In this document: positions 42,160 to 50,892 of the stretch, piece after piece
Numbering within the stretch: the first letter of the stretch is position 1
How the letters are laid out: every line of letters begins with the position of its first letter
DNA from: Chryseosolibacter sp964532595
GTDB taxonomy: Bacteria; Bacteroidota; Bacteroidia; Cytophagales; Cyclobacteriaceae
Direction: 5' to 3'
Length of the DNA: 64,000 nt
NCBI GenBank assembly: GCA_964532595.1
Contig: CAZHIQ010000008.1
Coordinates: forward strand, 30,167 to 94,166
Program-made: the position numbers and the translations under genes
The notes under the pieces: generated by a model
Databases searched by the model: none
What the model was told of the DNA's origin: nothing
What the model saw: only the letters and a program-made list of their open reading frames with translations

Positions 42160-43047
42160 ATGGCAAGTTTAAAGGAAGTAAAGAATCGTATCAATTCGGT
42201 GATATCCACGCAGCAGATCACCAAAGCCATGAAGATGGTGGCGGCTGCCAAGTTGCGCCGGTCACAGGACCGCATTTTGCAGATGCGCCCCTTTGCTCAG
42301 AAGCTGACGGCTCTTTTGCAAAACCTATCTGCGGCACAGGGTGACACTGACTCCGGCAATTGGTACAGTGAAGCGCGAGCTGAGGAGAAAGTACTTCTGG
42401 TCGTTGTAACATCTGATCGCGGACTCTGCGGGTCGTTTAACAGTAACATCTTCAAGGCCGTTAACCGCTTGATCGAAGAGAAATACGCGTCTCAATGGGC
42501 ACACGGGAACGTGACGGTGCTTTCGATCGGTAAGAAGTCGCATGACTATTTTGCGAAGCGCAAGTGTAATCTCGTGGGTGACTACACGCTGATGTTGGGC
42601 TCGCTCACTTTTGAGCATGTGGCACAAGCAGCTGATTACGTGATGACGGCCTTCCGCCAGGGACGCTACGACAAGGTGGAGCTGGTTTATAATGAGTTCA
42701 AGAACGTGGCGACTCAAATCGTACGCGTTGAGCAATATTTGCCAATTCTCCCCGCTGAGAAGCCTGATTCCAGTGTTCAGGACGTCGATTATATCTATCA
42801 GCCGGATCAGGAAACTATCCTGACTAACCTTATTCCGCAGTCTCTTAAGGTGCAGTTGTTCAAGGCCGTTCTCGACTCAAATGCAGCGGAGAATGGTGCA
42901 CGAATGACAGCGATGGACAAGGCGACGGAAAACGCCGGAGAACTTCTTAAGGAGCTTAAGCTGACGTATAACCGTACCCGGCAGGCAGCAATCACGAAGG
43001 AAATTCTCGAGATTGTCGGCGGGGCCGAAGCGCTCAAAGCGTCCTAG
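42160..43047 (+). CDS. atpG: F-type ATP synthase subunit gamma
   Basis: A 295-residue rotor shaft. The N-terminal helix MASLKEVKNRINSVISTQQITKAM and the C-terminal helix (AMDKATENAGELLKELKLTYNRTRQAAITKEILEI in part) form the central coiled coil, with TSDRGLCGSFNSNI between. A terminator-like hairpin follows the stop. The beta and epsilon subunits (atpD, atpC) are absent here, which is usual for Bacteroidota, where they form a separate unit. Confidence 0.96.
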   Translation: MASLKEVKNRINSVISTQQITKAMKMVAAAKLRRSQDRILQMRPFAQKLTALLQNLSAAQGDTDSGNWYSEARAEEKVLLVVVTSDRGLCGSFNSNIFKAVNRLIEEKYASQWAHGNVTVLSIGKKSHDYFAKRKCNLVGDYTLMLGSLTFEHVAQAADYVMTAFRQGRYDKVELVYNEFKNVATQIVRVEQYLPILPAEKPDSSVQDVDYIYQPDQETILTNLIPQSLKVQLFKAVLDSNAAENGARMTAMDKATENAGELLKELKLTYNRTRQAAITKEILEIVGGAEALKAS

Positions 43048-43068
43048 AAAATTTTTCGAAAAAAGTAT

Positions 43069-43094
43069 AAAGTCTCCTCAGCGGAGACTTTTTT
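43069..43094 (+). terminator. Terminator of the ATP synthase operon
   Basis: A 9-bp stem AAAGTCTCC / GGAGACTTT with a 5-nt loop is followed by TTTTT. It ends only 5 bases before the next ATG (43100), so it may also affect that gene's translation. Confidence 0.75.
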
Positions 43095-43099
43095 CGTTT

Positions 43100-43912
43100 A
43101 TGAAAGGAATGGGCCGGGCATACGTTTACATCAGCACCCTCAGCATTGATGTGGTAGCCGGCGCCGTTGCCGGAGGCGCTTTCTTTGCCCGACTATTTGA
43201 TGTCATACTCCCTTTGCCAGTGTATGTCGTTCTGGCTCTTACAGTGTGGATCGTCTACACACTCGACCACCTGAGGGATGCACGTCGGATCCAGGGGAGG
43301 GCAGCCACTGTAAGGCATGCGTTCCATCAGACTCACTTCAAAGGGATTTCCATTGCTGTCGCACTGGTTGCGGGGCTTAACGTATGCCTTATCTGGTTCC
43401 TGCGTGATCGTGTTCTACTTCCGGGGACAGCCCTTGGGGCGGTAGTGGTGTTGTATTTGGTTTTCCAACATCGTCTTCGTTTTCTCAAGGAAGTGATTGT
43501 CGCTGCGCTCTATACCGCCGGCATACTTCTTCCGGTTTATGCCTTTGGCCATCCTGATCCGTCGGCGTTGCAGGGGATAGTGATCGTCAAGTATTTTATC
43601 ACCGCATTGATGAACTTGCTGTTGTTCTCATTGTTCGATTTTGAGAAAGATACCCGTCAAGGGCAGGAGTCGTTCGTTACCTGGTTTGGTCCGCGGCAAA
43701 CCACCATCACCATAATCATCCTCGGCGCTCTCAATATCGTGACGGGCTACTGGCTTTGGTCAAGCCTTCCGGTGGTTGCGATAATGTTTGTTGCGATGAA
43801 TCTCTCGCTGCTCGCGGTGCTCATGCTGCGCAGGCGTTTTGCAGTGAATGACCTTTATAGGATGCTTGGAGACGCAGTGTTCTATCTTCCTGGTGTTGTA
43901 CTATGGCTATAA
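43100..43912 (+). CDS. UbiA-like prenyltransferase superfamily membrane protein
   Basis: A 270-residue integral membrane protein with about eight hydrophobic segments. Two aspartate motifs of the UbiA type can be seen: Asp56-x3-Asp60 in YTLDHLRDARR and Asp180-x3-Asp184 in LFDFEKDTRQG. UbiA enzymes attach prenyl chains to aromatic rings or lipids; the first motif here lacks the usual Asn, so the match is distant. The frame opens at 43013, but that part overlaps atpG and the terminator; the ATG at 43100 is chosen. Its last 10 bases overlap the methyltransferase gene. Confidence 0.55.
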   Translation: MKGMGRAYVYISTLSIDVVAGAVAGGAFFARLFDVILPLPVYVVLALTVWIVYTLDHLRDARRIQGRAATVRHAFHQTHFKGISIAVALVAGLNVCLIWFLRDRVLLPGTALGAVVVLYLVFQHRLRFLKEVIVAALYTAGILLPVYAFGHPDPSALQGIVIVKYFITALMNLLLFSLFDFEKDTRQGQESFVTWFGPRQTTITIIILGALNIVTGYWLWSSLPVVAIMFVAMNLSLLAVLMLRRRFAVNDLYRMLGDAVFYLPGVVLWL

Positions 43913-44523
43913 ATGAATTCGACCGCATTGCCCCTTTCTATGACGCGTTGAAGAGGTTGGTTTTTGGCGATGCGATCAGGAGGAGTGTTCGGCACGGAGT
44001 ACAGGAGGTTTCGGAGCACGCTCGTGTCCTTGTTTTGGGGGGTGGAACCGGTGAGATACTTGACGATTTGTTCGCGCGCTGCCCGGATTGCGAGGTGTGG
44101 TACGTCGACCCGTCGGCCCGAATGATAGCCAAAGCCCGGGCGCGATGTCGCAGCGCTTCAGTAAGGTTCATCCGGGGGACCGTCGATGATGTCCCGGCGA
44201 ACCTTCTCTTTGACATTATTCTGACTCCGTTTCTCCTCGATCTTTTCTCAGCAGAATCATTGAAGCGATTGATATCCGCGCTGAGGTTACGACTTTCTGC
44301 CGGGGGATTATGGATTGTGGCTGATTTCATCGACAGTGAAAAATTGCGACATCGGGTGTTGCTGAAGATGATGTACTGGTTCTTCCGTCTCGTGGCAAAT
44401 GTGGAGGCGAGGTGCCTCGCTGACTGGAGATCATTGATGGAGGCATCGGGATTACGAGAGGTTCGCTCCGCCGTATTCTACGATGGATTTATTGTCAGCA
44501 CCGTTTACCAGCGTTCAAGATAA
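43903..44523 (+). CDS. Class I SAM-dependent methyltransferase (UbiE-like)
   Basis: A 206-residue methyltransferase. The start FDRIAPFYDALKRLVFG recalls UbiE/MenG. The SAM-binding motif I is VLVLGGGTGEI, with the acidic end of strand 2 in WYVDPSARMI and motif II in LFDIILTPFLLDL. It overlaps the UbiA-like gene by 10 bases and the histidine kinase gene by 41 bases, so all three are coupled. A quinone or lipid substrate is a reasonable guess given its neighbour, but not shown. Confidence 0.75.
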   Translation: MAINEFDRIAPFYDALKRLVFGDAIRRSVRHGVQEVSEHARVLVLGGGTGEILDDLFARCPDCEVWYVDPSARMIAKARARCRSASVRFIRGTVDDVPANLLFDIILTPFLLDLFSAESLKRLISALRLRLSAGGLWIVADFIDSEKLRHRVLLKMMYWFFRLVANVEARCLADWRSLMEASGLREVRSAVFYDGFIVSTVYQRSR

Positions 44524-46396
44524 TGGGCTTGTTTTGTCAGACGAACCACGTATCTTGCGAAACGAGAATTTCGCTCGCCTCATGAGTCAGCTTGCCGTCA
44601 CACACTTGCACGACATTCCGCGGTTCGTCCCTGTGGTGATGCTGGAGCTGACCACTGACCACCAGGGACCTCGTTTCCGTTTTGTATCAGAGGGAAGCCG
44701 TACCGTGCTGGGCCTCGATCCACGCAGTTTGATGGAGGACTATCGCTTGCTCTACAGCGTTGTTCCAGAGAGTGAGTCCGACAGGGTGGCGAGGTTGTTT
44801 TCATCACAGCCGGTTCAGGGTGAGACTTCCGTATCCTTTCACGTCCGGGATAATAATGGGCTTCGGGCGGTCGAGCTTCGCTATTGCGATCAACTAGTAG
44901 AGGGAGGGTTGGTCCGGCGTGCGTATATCACCGCGCAGGAGACAAATGCACATGCCTTCCCCGATGAGGATTATGAGGAATTGTTTGAAAAGCTGCCGTT
45001 GGCAGTGATACTTCATTGCGAGGGCACAATCCTCTTTGCCAACGCCGAAGCACACCGGCTCGCCAAAGCGAGGAAAAAACGGGAATTGATCGGCATGGAT
45101 ATTCTTGCTCTTGCTCACCCTTCCTCGAAACCAAGGATTGCCGACCGCCTTGTTCAGCTGAACCTCGGAGAGTCGGTGCCAGCGGTTGAAGAGCGACTCG
45201 TCTGTTTCGATGGCAGCGAAACTGAGGTCGAGAGCACGGCCTTTCCGTTCAATTTCAAGGGCAGGCAGGTAATACTGGTTATCCTTCGTAACATCGGTGA
45301 AAAGAAGAAAAAGGAAGCTGAGATCCGAAAGAACGAAACGCTCTTTGCTCAGCTCTTCCAGAACCTTCCCATGGCGGTAGTAATGCTCGACGACACCGGT
45401 CGTGTTGCCCAAATTAATCGGGGATTCGAAGCGATGTTCGGTTACAACATCAACGAACTTCGCGGAAGAAACCTGAATGATTATATCGTTCCTCCCGATT
45501 TACAGAGCGAAGGAATTGATCTTAACAACCTGATCGTCTCGCAGCAGGTGGTGAGCATAGAAACCGTGCGAAGACACCGTTCGGGCAACGTAGTAAATGT
45601 GTTGTTGTGTGGCGTTCCCGTTGTGCAGGACAACGAAGCTATAGCGATCTACGGTGTTTACGTGGACATCACCGATCGAAAAAAGGTTGAGGAAGAACTC
45701 AAGATCAGAAATGCGGAGCTAGATAATTTCGTCTATAAAGTTTCGCACGATCTACGCGCGCCGCTGTCTTCGATTCTTGGGTTGGTTAACCTTACGCGGT
45801 TTAAGGAAAATGATGACGATCCCCGCGACTACATCGAACTCATCGGAGAAAAGATTCAGGCGCTTGACAACTTCATTAGTGACGTACTTAGTCACTCGAA
45901 GAACCTGAAGATGGATGTCGAAATAGCGAAGGTCGACCTTGATCAGATTATCCAGCAGACGTTTGTCGATCTGGGTTACCTGAAGGGGGCAGACCGCGTG
46001 CGCCGCACGGTGCGAATTGCTGGAATCGAGTTTTACAGTGACCCGTGGAGAATAGCGGAGATTTTCAGAAATCTCATCTCTAACGCCATCAAGTATCGTC
46101 GTCCCGATGCCGATGACTCCGAAATTGTGATCAAGATAAATGTTGACCATCTTTGTGCGGATATCACCTTTTCGGACAACGGCATTGGCATCAAGGATTC
46201 GCGGTTGACGCGGATTTTCGAGATGTTCTACCGCGCGACTGACCAGGCCGATGGGTCAGGCATTGGTCTGTATATCGTGAAGAATGCCGTCGAAAAACTA
46301 GGTGGTGAGGTTAGGGTAGTGAGTCGTCCCGGCGAGGGGACGCGGTTTCATATCCTGTTGCCCAACCGTGTTAACAGCATTATTACCAACCCCTGA
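44483..46396 (+). CDS. PAS domain sensor histidine kinase (soluble)
   Basis: A 637-residue cytosolic histidine kinase without membrane helices. Three PAS-like regions can be seen: about residues 50-155, 165-275 (EELFEKLPLAVILHCEGTILFAN) and 285-410 (LFQNLPMAVVMLDDTGRVAQINRGFEAMFGY). The HisKA phospho-acceptor is in YKVSHDLRAPLSSILGL. The ATPase domain has an N box RNLISNAIKYR, DNGIGI and GSGIGLYIVKNAV. No response regulator is next to it, so the partner lies elsewhere. The ATG at 44483 lies within the end of the methyltransferase gene; a start nearer 44583 is possible. Confidence 0.9.
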   Translation: MDLLSAPFTSVQDNGLVLSDEPRILRNENFARLMSQLAVTHLHDIPRFVPVVMLELTTDHQGPRFRFVSEGSRTVLGLDPRSLMEDYRLLYSVVPESESDRVARLFSSQPVQGETSVSFHVRDNNGLRAVELRYCDQLVEGGLVRRAYITAQETNAHAFPDEDYEELFEKLPLAVILHCEGTILFANAEAHRLAKARKKRELIGMDILALAHPSSKPRIADRLVQLNLGESVPAVEERLVCFDGSETEVESTAFPFNFKGRQVILVILRNIGEKKKKEAEIRKNETLFAQLFQNLPMAVVMLDDTGRVAQINRGFEAMFGYNINELRGRNLNDYIVPPDLQSEGIDLNNLIVSQQVVSIETVRRHRSGNVVNVLLCGVPVVQDNEAIAIYGVYVDITDRKKVEEELKIRNAELDNFVYKVSHDLRAPLSSILGLVNLTRFKENDDDPRDYIELIGEKIQALDNFISDVLSHSKNLKMDVEIAKVDLDQIIQQTFVDLGYLKGADRVRRTVRIAGIEFYSDPWRIAEIFRNLISNAIKYRRPDADDSEIVIKINVDHLCADITFSDNGIGIKDSRLTRIFEMFYRATDQADGSGIGLYIVKNAVEKLGGEVRVVSRPGEGTRFHILLPNRVNSIITNP

Positions 46397-46414
46397 AACT
46401 TCGCGTAAGCGACA

Positions 46415-47584
46415 ATGAAGATCATTGAAGTAACTTCCCGGCGCCATGTCAAGGAATTCCTGCAGCTGCCCGTCAGACTTTACAAATCAACACCGGCGTG
46501 GATCAGACCGCTGGATAAAGATATAGAACAGGTCTTTGACCGAGAGAAGAATAACACCTTCAGACACGGTGACTGCGTCAGGTGGATTCTGCAAAATGAC
46601 CGCGGGGAGACAATCGGCCGGGTCGCCGCCTTCTACAACGAAAAAATCGCAAATAAGGACAACGATCAGCCTACCGGAGGCATGGGTTTCTTCGAGTGTA
46701 TTAACGACAAGAAAGCGGCCTTTATGCTTTTCGATCAGTGCCGGACGTGGCTGGAAGCACACGGTATGGAAGCGATGGACGGGCCCGTCAATTTCGGGAG
46801 TCGCGACCGGTGGTGGGGCCTCCTCCTGGAAGGCTTCGATATTGAGCCTAATTATCAATGCAATTATAATTTTCCATACTACAGGAGCTTTTTCGAGGAA
46901 TACGGATTTCAGGTCTATTTTTACCAACTGACATACGGCCGGGAAGTTGGACGGCCTGTCTCGGAGCGGCTATACCAAAAGGCCAGTATGGTCGCCCAGG
47001 ACAGCAACTATGAGTTTCGTCATATTCGCAAGGACGAAATACCGAGATTGGCAGAATATATCCACCATGTCTACAACAAGGCATGGGGAGGTCACGCCGG
47101 AGCACCGGAGCTTACTCTTGCCCAGGCCAGGCACATTGTGCGCCAGATGAAGCCAATAATGGATATTCACCTTCTATATTTTGGCTTTTATAAAGGGGAG
47201 CCTATCGCGTTCTTCCTCTCCCTCCCCGAGATTAATCAGATATTCAAGTATGTGAATGGTAAACTCGACGTCATAGGGAAGCTGAAGTTCCTCTGGCACA
47301 CTTTCCTCAAAACCAACCAAAAGGCTTTCGGCATTCTCTTTGGCGTTGCTCCCGAGCATCAGGGCAAAGGGGTCGACGGTGCATTGATCATGGAAGGGCG
47401 TCGCGTGTTGCAGGATGAGTACAAGCGATACCATGCCTATGAAATGAACTGGATTGGTGATTTTAATCCCAAGATGATTAATGTCGTCGAGCAGGTAGGG
47501 GCAGAGGTTGTGAAGCGTCATGCGACGTACCGCAAACTTTTTGACCCTAATAAGCCGTTCAAACGGGCACCGATCATTCGCTAG
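46415..47584 (+). CDS. GNAT-fold acyltransferase-like protein
   Basis: A 389-residue cytosolic protein that resembles a large N-acyltransferase-like family of bacteria. The C-terminal half contains a GNAT-type cofactor motif FGILFGVAPEHQGKGVDGALIMEGRRVL. The N-terminal half is WIRPLDKDIEQVFDREKNNTF and DGPVNFGSRDRWWGLL. The substrate is unknown. It follows the histidine kinase by 18 bases and precedes hemH by 60 bases. Confidence 0.7.
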   Translation: MKIIEVTSRRHVKEFLQLPVRLYKSTPAWIRPLDKDIEQVFDREKNNTFRHGDCVRWILQNDRGETIGRVAAFYNEKIANKDNDQPTGGMGFFECINDKKAAFMLFDQCRTWLEAHGMEAMDGPVNFGSRDRWWGLLLEGFDIEPNYQCNYNFPYYRSFFEEYGFQVYFYQLTYGREVGRPVSERLYQKASMVAQDSNYEFRHIRKDEIPRLAEYIHHVYNKAWGGHAGAPELTLAQARHIVRQMKPIMDIHLLYFGFYKGEPIAFFLSLPEINQIFKYVNGKLDVIGKLKFLWHTFLKTNQKAFGILFGVAPEHQGKGVDGALIMEGRRVLQDEYKRYHAYEMNWIGDFNPKMINVVEQVGAEVVKRHATYRKLFDPNKPFKRAPIIR

Positions 47585-47644
47585 GTATAACGCGCAACTA
47601 TTTCCCTGGCGAGGCTGTTACTTAACTGACTTTGATTGACCGTC

Positions 47645-48670
47645 ATGACAAATAAAAAAACGGGTGTATTACTGATCAATCTCGGAACTCCTGATACGCC
47701 CTCTGTTGGCGATGTCCGCTCCTACCTTACTCAGTTTCTGAACGATCCCCGGGTCATGGATATTCCGCTTCTCTCGAGGAAGATCCTTGTTAACCTTTTG
47801 ATCGTCCCTTTCCGGGCGCCTAAGTCGGCGCAGGTGTATAAAAAGCTATGGACCGACGAAGGGTCTCCGCTCCTTCTTTATTGTGAAGCGGTCAAGAAGC
47901 TGCTTCAGCAAGAACTGGGAGGAGAATACGCTGTGCATCTCGCAATGCGCTATAAAAACCCGTCGATTCCCGATGTGCTTGAGGAGATGCGTAAAGAGAA
48001 TTACGATGAAATCATCGTCTTACCCTTGTTCCCTCAGTATGCTTCGGCTTCAACCGGATCGGCCCTTGATGAAGTGATGCGTGTGGTGCGGACGTGGTGG
48101 GTCATCCCTGAGATGAAGTTTATCAGCCAATACTTCGATCATCCTACGTATCTCGATGCCATCGTAGAAACGGCCAAACCGTATGATCACGAAGCGTATG
48201 ACCACGTCTTGTTTTCTTACCATGGTCTCCCTGACCGACAAGTCGACAAAGCACATTTTAAAGGAAACTGCAAAGACAATCGGTGTGAGCACGAGGTGAA
48301 TGAAGAAAACAAGTATTGCTATCGCGCGACGTGTTATGCTACTACACGTTTGATTGCTGAGCGCCTTAACATTCCACGTGATCGCTATACCGTGTGCTTT
48401 CAGTCGCGGTTGGACAAAGAATGGCTAACCCCTTTCTCGGACGAGGTGGTAAAGGAATGTGGGAAAAAAGGCATGAAGAAGCTTCTCGTTTTCTCTCCGG
48501 CGTTTACAGCCGATTGTCTTGAGACAATTATTGAGATTGGCGATGAATATCAGGAATTGTTTGAGTCGCACGGGGGTGAGAAGGTTCAACTGGTTGAAAG
48601 CCTTAATGACCACCCGGTCTGGATAAAGTGTTTGAAGGAGTTGGTAGTGAGCCGGAAAACGCGTTTGTAA
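47645..48670 (+). CDS. hemH: Ferrochelatase
   Basis: A 341-residue enzyme that inserts Fe2+ into a porphyrin at the end of heme synthesis. The catalytic His193 lies in FSYHGLPDRQ, and the N-terminal signature GVLLINLGTPDTP and the late FSPAFTADCLETI are normal. An internal four-Cys group (Cys209, 214, 225 and 230) recalls the [2Fe-2S] site known in some bacterial ferrochelatases. The ATG at 47645 is preferred over a TTG three codons upstream. Confidence 0.95.
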   Translation: MTNKKTGVLLINLGTPDTPSVGDVRSYLTQFLNDPRVMDIPLLSRKILVNLLIVPFRAPKSAQVYKKLWTDEGSPLLLYCEAVKKLLQQELGGEYAVHLAMRYKNPSIPDVLEEMRKENYDEIIVLPLFPQYASASTGSALDEVMRVVRTWWVIPEMKFISQYFDHPTYLDAIVETAKPYDHEAYDHVLFSYHGLPDRQVDKAHFKGNCKDNRCEHEVNEENKYCYRATCYATTRLIAERLNIPRDRYTVCFQSRLDKEWLTPFSDEVVKECGKKGMKKLLVFSPAFTADCLETIIEIGDEYQELFESHGGEKVQLVESLNDHPVWIKCLKELVVSRKTRL

Positions 48671-48678
48671 GACTCACC

Positions 48679-49206
48679 TCACGACCCTTCTAAAAGAGAC
48701 CGGACAGCGTCAACAGCAGTCCGTCGACGTTCTTCCCGTTCGCCTTTGATTTCGATAAAAGGTACGGACTGACCTTCCAGTTCTTTCCGGTAGATATCGT
48801 AGAGTTCCTGTCGCTTACCCGGATGTTCCCGTTGCGGATCATCTTCCCACGGGATGTCCACGTATGTGAGAAGGTAGAGATCGTATCGGCGTTGGTTTAT
48901 CGTTTCCAGAATCCAGGGGTCACAGTATCCATATTTGAACATGCTCCATATCTTGATGACGTAGAGGTCAGTGTCGCAAATGAGGACCCGACTCGCCATC
49001 TTTGCCTGCTGGTCTTCGCGTTCGATCTGTCCCCGGGCTATTTCAACCAGGTCGCTGGCTACATAGGGGCGTTCTAATTCGTCGATATATTCCCGAGCAT
49101 ATTCTGCTACCCAGCGGGTGTGGAACGTGTCGGCCAGAAATGCTGACAACTCCGATTTCCCGGTGCACTCGGGACCAATCACGACAACCTTCTTCAGTGA
49201 GTCCAT
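48679..49206 (-). CDS. NadR-like nucleotide/ribosyl kinase, ATP-binding protein
   Basis: A 175-residue P-loop kinase of the NadR C-terminal / TTD14 type. The Walker A is GPECTGKS, and a second block RVLICDTDLYVIKIWSMFKYG is typical of nicotinamide-riboside kinases. No NMN adenylyltransferase domain is present. A role in recycling NAD precursors is plausible; other ATP-dependent kinases of this fold exist. It lies 10 bases after the TauE-like gene on the minus strand. Confidence 0.75.
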   Translation of the reverse strand: MDSLKKVVVIGPECTGKSELSAFLADTFHTRWVAEYAREYIDELERPYVASDLVEIARGQIEREDQQAKMASRVLICDTDLYVIKIWSMFKYGYCDPWILETINQRRYDLYLLTYVDIPWEDDPQREHPGKRQELYDIYRKELEGQSVPFIEIKGEREERRRTAVDAVRSLLEGS

Positions 49207-49216
49207 GAACTGTTGT

Positions 49217-50020
49217 TTAGCGGGCTGGTGGAAAGCTGGCGATAAGTTCGCGGATCATGATGGCAAGCCCTGACACCAACACAAACCATCCGAATATTCG
49301 TCGGAGAAGCGCGCTGCTAATGACCTGCTGCCAGCGATGACCGATAAAGATACCGGCGACGGCCAGCGAGGTGATGACCGAGAGGAAAGCCCAGTCGATA
49401 CGATAGTTCAGCACATCCCCCATGAAACCAAGGAGCGAATTGATCGCAATGATGAAAAGCGAGGTGCCAACAGCTGTTTTAAAGGGGAGTCGGGTAATCC
49501 ACACTAATGTCGGAATAATGAGAAACCCTCCACCGGATCCTACTAGTCCGGTCAGAAGGCCAATGATCAGGCCTTCAATGCTTAGCAATGCGAGACTGCG
49601 TGGCGACTCCTCAGCAACTACCGTACGCGGTTTCCTGATCATGGACACTGACGCGGCGATCATGAGAAAGGCGAAAAGTCCAAGAATCAGCAGTCGTTTT
49701 GAGACCGGGAAGAAACTGTTTTCGAACAATACTTCAGGAAGTGCGGGTACCAGCCATTTGCGGGTTGCAAAGATGGTCGAGATAGAAGGGATTCCGAAAA
49801 CGAGGCCTGTGCGTATGTCGACAAGGTGGTCGCGGTATTTGGGGACCGCGCCTATCAGACTTGTTATCCCTACGATGAACAGGGAATATGCTGAAGCCAT
49901 TACCGGCTCAATTCGGAAGAGGTAGACCAGTATAGGAATCGCGAGGATTGAGCCTCCACTGCCAAGGAGTCCCAGGATTATTCCGATAAATATTGACGCG
50001 ACATATCCTACTATCTCCAT
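49217..50020 (-). CDS. Sulfite exporter TauE/SafE family protein
   Basis: A 267-residue inner-membrane transporter with eight predicted helices in two repeats. The repeated GLLGSGGSILAIPIL and GLVGSGGGFLIIPTLV motifs are diagnostic. This family exports or moves sulfite, sulfoacetate and related anions; the actual substrate is unknown. It lies between rlpA (nine bases) and the NadR-like gene (10 bases), so the three are in one transcript. Confidence 0.9.
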   Translation of the reverse strand: MEIVGYVASIFIGIILGLLGSGGSILAIPILVYLFRIEPVMASAYSLFIVGITSLIGAVPKYRDHLVDIRTGLVFGIPSISTIFATRKWLVPALPEVLFENSFFPVSKRLLILGLFAFLMIAASVSMIRKPRTVVAEESPRSLALLSIEGLIIGLLTGLVGSGGGFLIIPTLVWITRLPFKTAVGTSLFIIAINSLLGFMGDVLNYRIDWAFLSVITSLAVAGIFIGHRWQQVISSALLRRIFGWFVLVSGLAIMIRELIASFPPAR

Positions 50021-50029
50021 GTTGCAGGG

Positions 50030-50710
50030 CTAGAGCCGACTGTACTCCACTACGAAAGCGTCAGGATACGTGCTTTGTAATTGCAGACGAAACTGCTCGG
50101 CTTTCAAACGGTTCGGAAAGTCTCCAAGAATCAACCCGTAATACTTAACACCCCTTATCACCTTGACGTGCACGGTTACCTTCTTCTTAAAGGAATTCTT
50201 CAGGTTATCGGTTATTCGCATGAGATTGACCAACTCCTGATAGCTGCCAATTTGCACCCCAAAGCCCTTGGGGTTGAGGCGGGCTATGTTGAGGTCGTAA
50301 AACTCTCGGTCTTCCACCATGACATGATCAACCGTCTTAAAGGGGTCGCTCTTCTTGCCGTCACCTGCGTCAATGACTTCTATGGTTACATCGGCAAGCC
50401 CATCGAGAATAAAGCCCAGTTTCTCAGCTGCCGATTTTGACAGGTCGATCACTCGACCTTCAACAAATGGACCGCGATCGTTGATCACCACTTCAACCGA
50501 TGCGTTGTTAGCCAGGTTAGTGACGCGCACCTTGGTGCCAAACGGTAGTGTCTTGTGTGCCGCGGTCAGCTTGTTGTGCCTGTACTTTTCGCCACTGGCT
50601 GTGGGAACTCCCTCAAACTTGTCGGCGTAAAACGAAGCCTTTCCCGTTTGGACCTGAGCCGATGCAACGAAACCGACCATGAAAAAAATAAGCAAAAGTA
50701 TGTTTCGCAT
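50030..50710 (-). CDS. RlpA-like protein with SPOR domain
   Basis: A 226-residue exported protein. A signal peptide (MRNILLLIFFMVGFVASAQ) is followed by a double-psi beta-barrel (GKASFYADKFEGVPTASGEKY, NLANNASVEVVINDRGPF, IDLSKSAAEKLGF), the domain of RlpA lytic transglycosylases. The C-terminal part (GFGVQIGSYQELVNL ... YPDAFVVEYSRL) is a SPOR domain that binds denuded septal glycan. The frame opens 31 codons upstream, but the ATG at 50710 gives a proper signal peptide. A -7 box lies 18 bases before it. Confidence 0.87.
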   Translation of the reverse strand: MRNILLLIFFMVGFVASAQVQTGKASFYADKFEGVPTASGEKYRHNKLTAAHKTLPFGTKVRVTNLANNASVEVVINDRGPFVEGRVIDLSKSAAEKLGFILDGLADVTIEVIDAGDGKKSDPFKTVDHVMVEDREFYDLNIARLNPKGFGVQIGSYQELVNLMRITDNLKNSFKKKVTVHVKVIRGVKYYGLILGDFPNRLKAEQFRLQLQSTYPDAFVVEYSRL

Positions 50711-50728
50711 AAGGGGGTGTTTAAGCCG

Positions 50729-50736
50729 CAAAAATA
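50729..50736 (-). promoter_or_regulatory. -7 promoter element (TATTTTTG) for rlpA
   Basis: An exact TAnnTTTG match on the minus strand, 18 bases before the rlpA ATG. A second match (TAGTTTTG) lies at 50743-50750, so either could be used. Confidence 0.45.
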
Positions 50737-50852
50737 AAGTTACAAAACTAAAGACGCGAATATTTCGACAGTAAGGCGATTCTTTTGCTAGACGGCATTC
50801 CACAGACTGATCTAAATCGCCCTGGCTGCTAGTGAATTCGGTATTTTCGTAA

Positions 50853-50860
50853 TATCTTTG
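50853..50860 (+). promoter_or_regulatory. -7 promoter element (TATCTTTG) for guaB
   Basis: An exact TAnnTTTG match 32 bases before the guaB ATG. No clear -33 TTG was found, and no riboswitch-like fold was seen in the short leader. Confidence 0.55.
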
Positions 50861-50892
50861 CCCGGCAAATAATAGATCGTAAATTATTTGCT

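Noticed and set aside
50861..50892. Purine riboswitch before guaB
   Set aside because: The leader is only about 32 bases and shows no three-way junction.
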